Origin: JAJPXI01 sp051867655
GTDB lineage: Bacteria > Bacillota > Clostridia > Oscillospirales > Oscillospiraceae
DNA length: 64,000 nt
Direction: 5' to 3'
Assembly (NCBI GenBank): GCA_051867655.1
Contig: JBJDYV010000098.1
Coordinates: forward strand, 1 to 64,000
The translations under genes were made by a program, and so were the position numbers. Of this stretch, positions 60,923 to 64,000 are shown in pieces (positions within the stretch are counted from its first letter, which is position 1; the number at the start of each line of letters is the position of its first letter). The notes below the pieces were generated by a model, which saw only the letters and a list, made by a program, of their open reading frames with translations, was not told the origin of the DNA and made no database searches.

Positions 60923-61097
60923 CGGCGAACTTAAGCTGCCCCGCCGGCATAAGATGATGTGGGAGAGAGTGTCGGGCAGGCGGCGGGGTATGGAAATTTC
61001 TTCAAGCTTGTATACTTTCCGCCGCCCCGTGGGAAAATGATAGTGGCCGGGTTACCAGGTGACGCCGGCGACTATATTCCGGCGGAGTGTGAGCTTT

Positions 61098-61463
61098 GTG
61101 GACAACAGCGTAAAACGAGGAGACATTTTTTATGCGGATCTCAGCCCCGTGGTGGGCAGTGAACAGGGGGGCGTGCGCCCGGTACTGATTGTGCAGAACG
61201 ATACCGGCAACCGGCACAGCCCCACGGTCATCGCCGCGGCCATCACCTCTCAGACGGGGAAGGCGAAGCTGCCGACCCATATTGAGTTAGAGGCCATGAG
61301 CTGCGGACTGCCCAAGGAGTCCGTGATCCTGCTGGAACAGATTCGTACATTGGATAAGCGGCGCCTGCGTGAGCGGATGGGCAGGCTGGACGAAGAAAGG
61401 ATGCACCAGGTGGATTCCGCCATTGCGGTCAGTTTTGGGCTGCACCCTGAGACTCTGGTGTGA
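61098..61463 (+). CDS. mazF: MazF/PemK-type mRNA interferase
   Basis: This 121-residue protein matches NdoA/MazF: VKRGDIFYADLSPVVGSEQGGVRPVLIVQND in part, PTVIAAAITSQTGKAKLPTH in part, and SVILLEQIRTLDKRRL. The Arg and Thr/Ser catalytic positions are kept. It cleaves single-stranded RNA. In Bacillus the order is alr-ndoAI-ndoA; here no antitoxin gene is seen in the 175 nt between alr and mazF. The start is the GTG at 61098 with GGCGGAG upstream; a GTG three codons earlier is possible. Confidence 0.92.
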   Translation: MDNSVKRGDIFYADLSPVVGSEQGGVRPVLIVQNDTGNRHSPTVIAAAITSQTGKAKLPTHIELEAMSCGLPKESVILLEQIRTLDKRRLRERMGRLDEERMHQVDSAIAVSFGLHPETLV

Positions 61464-61481
61464 CCGGATCACACAATCAGT

Positions 61482-61511
61482 GCTGTCCCGGCGGACTTCG
61501 CCGGGACAGCG
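61482..61511 (+). terminator. hairpin after mazF
   Basis: GCTGTCCCGGCG and CGCCGGGACAGC (12 bp, 5-nt loop) have no T tract, so this may be a processing or stabilising hairpin between mazF and the next gene and not a terminator. Confidence 0.4.
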
Positions 61512-61527
61512 GAATATGGAGGTACAT

Positions 61528-62067
61528 ATGAAAAGACCGGATCGGATCACGGCCGCCTTTGGCGCGATCGTCCTGACTGCAGTTGTGGCCGTGGGAGCTT
61601 TCTCGGCTTCCGCCGCCGGGGGAGACCAGAACGACCCGTTGGTCACTTTGAGCTATCTGACGCAGGTGGTCACCCCTGAGCTTCTGGAAAAAGTGGACGA
61701 GCAGGTGGAGGCCAACGAAAAGGCATTGACCGACAAGCTCAACGCGGCCATCGATGACTATTCCAAGCAGATGGAGCAGGCGCTGGCCCAGGGGACGGGG
61801 GAGAGTGCGTCCTATGTTTCGGTCAGCCTTTCCGCCGGACAGACGCTTCAGCCCGCCGCGGGCAGCGAACTGCTGCTGCGCTCCGGAGGAGCCAAGGTCT
61901 CCGCCGGAAATTCCCCTGTTTTGCTGGACGCCACGGCGGGCAGCAGCCTGGAGATCGGCGGAGCGCTGCAGACGAATCACTTGTATGTCGCCCCCCTGGA
62001 CGGAGTCAGGATCTCCGTCTCGTCCGCAGCTGTGTTCCTGGTGCGCGGAGCGTATACTGTCGCTTGA
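61528..62067 (+). CDS. exported protein of unknown function
   Basis: This 179-residue protein has an N-terminal signal (about 1-30, ending SASAAGG), then DPLVTLSYLTQV, a helical stretch of about 45 residues that may form a coiled coil (LEKVDEQVEANEKALTDKL), and a beta-rich end with LLLRSGGAKVSAGN, LLDATAGSSLEIGG and NHLYVAPLDGVRISV. The layout recalls a family of exported clostridial proteins of unknown role; I cannot name it. GGAGG lies 6 nt before the ATG. It sits between mazF and a PH-like protein gene. Confidence 0.7.
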   Translation: MKRPDRITAAFGAIVLTAVVAVGAFSASAAGGDQNDPLVTLSYLTQVVTPELLEKVDEQVEANEKALTDKLNAAIDDYSKQMEQALAQGTGESASYVSVSLSAGQTLQPAAGSELLLRSGGAKVSAGNSPVLLDATAGSSLEIGGALQTNHLYVAPLDGVRISVSSAAVFLVRGAYTVA

Positions 62068-62087
62068 TCTGAAACGAGAGCAGACAG

Positions 62088-62387
62088 ATGAAAAAAGTCT
62101 ATTGGGTCAGTCTGTGTTATGAAGGCGCTCATGGCGGTGGGTTATACGTCTTGGGCAACCATTTGCAGTTTCGGACCAACAAGATCCAGCTGCCTGACAA
62201 CGTAAAAAATATCACGATCCCTTTTTCTGAGGTTGCCCAAATCACGAAGAGTAGATCGCTGCATCTGTTTCCCGCGATCCTGATCACACTTCGATCGGGG
62301 GTAAGCTATAAGTTTATTCTGTTCAGAAGAACGGAATTGATCAATTATTTTCAAAAGAGAAAGATGGAAGGTGTACTGAGATCATGA
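62088..62387 (+). CDS. small PH/GRAM-like domain protein
   Basis: This 99-residue protein appears all-beta with a C-terminal helix: GGLYVLGNHLQFRTNKI, NITIPFSEVAQITKS, AILITLRSGVSYKFILF, then LINYFQKRKMEG. That strand-strand-helix order fits a bacterial PH/GRAM-like fold. There is no signal peptide. The function is unknown. It overlaps the MFS transporter start by 4 nt, so the two are coupled. Confidence 0.68.
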   Translation: MKKVYWVSLCYEGAHGGGLYVLGNHLQFRTNKIQLPDNVKNITIPFSEVAQITKSRSLHLFPAILITLRSGVSYKFILFRRTELINYFQKRKMEGVLRS

Positions 62388-63646
62388 ATCACTTTACGCG
62401 CAAGGGATGGCTGGCCGTGATCGCCTGCGCACTGGCAACCTTCAATTCCGGAGCGCTCTTTTTCGGCTATCCCGGTCTGATGACGCCGTATTGGCGTGAG
62501 CTTCTTGAAGTGGACGCGGGCGCAACCGGATTTATTATGACTTTTGCCTGTCTCGGTGTCGGCTGCCTGACCCTTGTTTCCGGCCGCTTGCATCCCAAGA
62601 TCGGGACGCGCCGCAGCTTTTTGCTGGGTGCGATCATTCTCTTCATTTGTATGACCGTTGCAAACCATATCTCCAATATTGTTCTCGTTTACATATGGGC
62701 CTTTTTGAATGGCGCCGGGACCGGTTTTATTTACGGCCCGTCTCTGACCACAGTCCAGCACTGGTTCCCCCAGCGCCGCGGCTTGGCCACTGGTGTTGTC
62801 AATCTGTTTTTCGGAACCTCCGCGGCGGTCATGTCTCCGATTTACAAGCTGCTGTTTAATAAGCTGGGCTATGAGCGGATGAATTATGTGGTTTTGGCCA
62901 TGATTATCGTCATCAACCTGCTGGCCTTGCTGTTTGCCGAACTTCCGGACCGGGTCACCTTGAACGAAGAGGAAAAGCGGGGACGGGAGGAGATTATGGA
63001 AAAGCTGCGTCAGCAATCCTCCTCCAAGGGCCCCACTCTGGCCGCGAAAGATTACACCGTCAAAGAGGCGCTGTGCTCCAAATGCTTTTGGGCAGTCTGG
63101 TTTACCTGGGTCTTTGTCGGCGCGGCCGGTATCTCCATGGTCAGTCTGGGCGGCGGCTTTGCGACGTCGATCGCAGTGTCCAGCGTCGTTGTGATTACGT
63201 CGTTTAATCTGACCAACGGAATCAGCCGCATTGTGGCCGGTACTCTGTCCGACTTTATCGGCCGCAACGCCACCGGCTGCATTGCGTTCCTGATGGGCGC
63301 CGTGGGCTATTTCCTTCTTACGTTCTGCCGCAATCCGATCCTGGTGGCCGTGCTGGCCGCTTTCGTGGGCTTTGCGTTCGGCACCCTGTTCGCGATCTCC
63401 GCTCCCCTGGTGTCCGACCTGTTTGGCTTGAAGCACTACAGCACGATTTTTAGTTTGGTGTTCGTCGCCTACGGCTTTATCAGCGGCATTGTGGGGCCGG
63501 CTCTCGCAGGCCAGCTTCTGAAAGCCACCGGCGAAAACTATACGGTCGTGTTCCTGCTTCTGGGCGTCTTCTGCGTGATCGGCGCCGTCTGTATCCTCCA
63601 GGCCAGGCACGCCCGCCGTGTGTCCGCTTCCACTGACACAAAATAA
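62384..63646 (+). CDS. MFS transporter, oxalate:formate antiporter-like
   Basis: This 420-residue protein has twelve membrane helices with a central loop (about 195-225, EEEKRGREEIMEKL). The N-terminal half has GFIMTFACLGVGCLTLVSGRL and GTGFIYGPSLTTVQHWFPQRRGLATG in part, as in the OFA family of carboxylate exchangers. Substrate is not evident. The ATG at 62384 overlaps the PH-like gene. It ends at a strong terminator. Confidence 0.88.
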   Translation: MNHFTRKGWLAVIACALATFNSGALFFGYPGLMTPYWRELLEVDAGATGFIMTFACLGVGCLTLVSGRLHPKIGTRRSFLLGAIILFICMTVANHISNIVLVYIWAFLNGAGTGFIYGPSLTTVQHWFPQRRGLATGVVNLFFGTSAAVMSPIYKLLFNKLGYERMNYVVLAMIIVINLLALLFAELPDRVTLNEEEKRGREEIMEKLRQQSSSKGPTLAAKDYTVKEALCSKCFWAVWFTWVFVGAAGISMVSLGGGFATSIAVSSVVVITSFNLTNGISRIVAGTLSDFIGRNATGCIAFLMGAVGYFLLTFCRNPILVAVLAAFVGFAFGTLFAISAPLVSDLFGLKHYSTIFSLVFVAYGFISGIVGPALAGQLLKATGENYTVVFLLLGVFCVIGAVCILQARHARRVSASTDTK

Positions 63647-63649
63647 GCT

Positions 63650-63686
63650 GAAAGCCCCTTCCGTGCACGGAAGGGGCTTTTGTGAT
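63650..63686. terminator. bidirectional terminator
   Basis: AAAGCCCCTTCCGTG and CACGGAAGGGGCTTT form a near-perfect palindrome followed by T residues, between the converging MFS and trmD genes. Confidence 0.88.
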
Positions 63687-63698
63687 TCGCGTTTTGAA

Positions 63699-64000
63699 TT
63701 ACTGTCCTTCGTCCTCCAGCTCTTTCAGCAGCTTCTGGTCTTCCTTGGAGGACAGATCCAGCTTTTCATACAGATCAGGGCGGCGCTGGCGGGTCCTTAA
63801 AATGGACTGCTTACGCCGCCATTTCTGTACATTGCCATGGTGGCCGGACAGGAGGATCGGGGGAACGGCCCGGCCGTGCCAGACCTCCGGACGGGAGTAC
63901 TGGGGGTATTCCAGCATGCCGTTGAAGTGGCTCTCCTCCTCGAAGCACTCCGGGTCGGGGAGGACGCCGGGCACCATGCGGGCCACCGCGTCGGCCACAC
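63699..64000 (-). CDS. trmD: tRNA (guanine-N1)-methyltransferase, C-terminal part
   Basis: The last 100 residues of TrmD are present; the start lies beyond the right edge. ADAVARMVPGVLPDPECFEEESH in part, YPQYSRPEVWHGRAVPPILLSGHH in part and WRRKQSILRTRQRRPDL form the conserved C-terminal tRNA-binding domain. TrmD methylates G37 next to the anticodon and prevents frameshifting. The C-terminal tail KLLKELEDEG is acidic and helical. Confidence 0.93.
   Translation of the reverse strand, partial: VADAVARMVPGVLPDPECFEEESHFNGMLEYPQYSRPEVWHGRAVPPILLSGHHGNVQKWRRKQSILRTRQRRPDLYEKLDLSSKEDQKLLKELEDEGQ

Noticed and set aside
60954..61040. 28-codon frame before mazF as an antitoxin
   Set aside because: No clear ribosome site, no ribbon-helix-helix or AbrB-like pattern, and it lies across GC palindromes.

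Overview
The window looks like a chromosomal segment of a moderately GC-rich anaerobic Bacillota, most likely a gut Clostridia of the Oscillospiraceae type. This is inferred from sigma-A promoters with 17-nt spacers, strong GGAGG ribosome sites, a T-box leader, IreB, a cobalamin riboswitch with an anaerobic cbi operon, a desulfoferrodoxin domain, a GerS-like/alanine racemase pair and a shortened GMP synthase. I see no phage, insertion sequence, integrase, CRISPR array or rRNA. There is one tRNA gene (Arg-ACG).

Region 1 (about 0.3-13.8 kb) is an iron regulon. A short DtxR-type repressor (8847-9209) keeps the iron-type metal ligands (Met9, Cys100, Glu103, His104). At least seven copies of a palindrome GTTAGC-N4-GCTAAC sit at the promoters or leaders of its neighbours: a heterodimeric exporter-type ABC pair with YgbA and DUF454 proteins, an HMA-domain protein, feoA-feoA-feoB with a FeoB-associated Cys-rich protein, and a divergent surface-redox set. 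That set is an SLH-anchored secreted protein, a ferric-reductase-like membrane protein ending in an FMN-binding SGAT domain, and the flavin transferase ApbE. Together these suggest iron-repressed reduction of extracellular Fe(III) by a flavinylated electron chain feeding Fe(II) to FeoB.

Region 2 (13.8-22.0 kb) holds an uncharacterised set: a protein fusing a degenerate KaiC-like domain to a PEP-synthase-type ATP-grasp domain, two alpha/beta hydrolases and a second ATP-grasp enzyme. A 21-residue cysteine-rich microprotein gene with its own promoter and terminator is divergent from it, followed by an XRE regulator fused to a complete desulfoferrodoxin, then an acyl-CoA/AMP ligase.

Region 3 (22.2-34.2 kb) is a cobalamin riboswitch followed by eleven cobalamin genes (cbiA, C, D, F, G, H, a cbiJ-E-T fusion, cbiB, cobD, cbiP, btuR). 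The chelatase, cbiL and late nucleotide-loop genes are not here.

Region 4 (34.3-39.9 kb) is a surface cluster: a Cthe_2159-like carbohydrate-binding lipoprotein divergent from a VTC-domain protein, a DUF4956 membrane protein and an OmpR-type two-component system. Three TTTAC repeats spaced exactly 11 bp lie in the divergent promoter.

Region 5 (39.9-64.0 kb) is mostly housekeeping: guaA (with a truncated amidotransferase domain), a LysR regulator, a nitroreductase, purA, an iron alcohol dehydrogenase, tRNA-Arg, ireB, pheT, pheS, a polysaccharide deacetylase behind a T-box, DUF308, ftsH, TetR, MATE, an XRE membrane regulator, then nnr, gerS-like, alr, mazF, an exported protein, a PH-like protein, an OFA-type MFS transporter and the 3' part of trmD.
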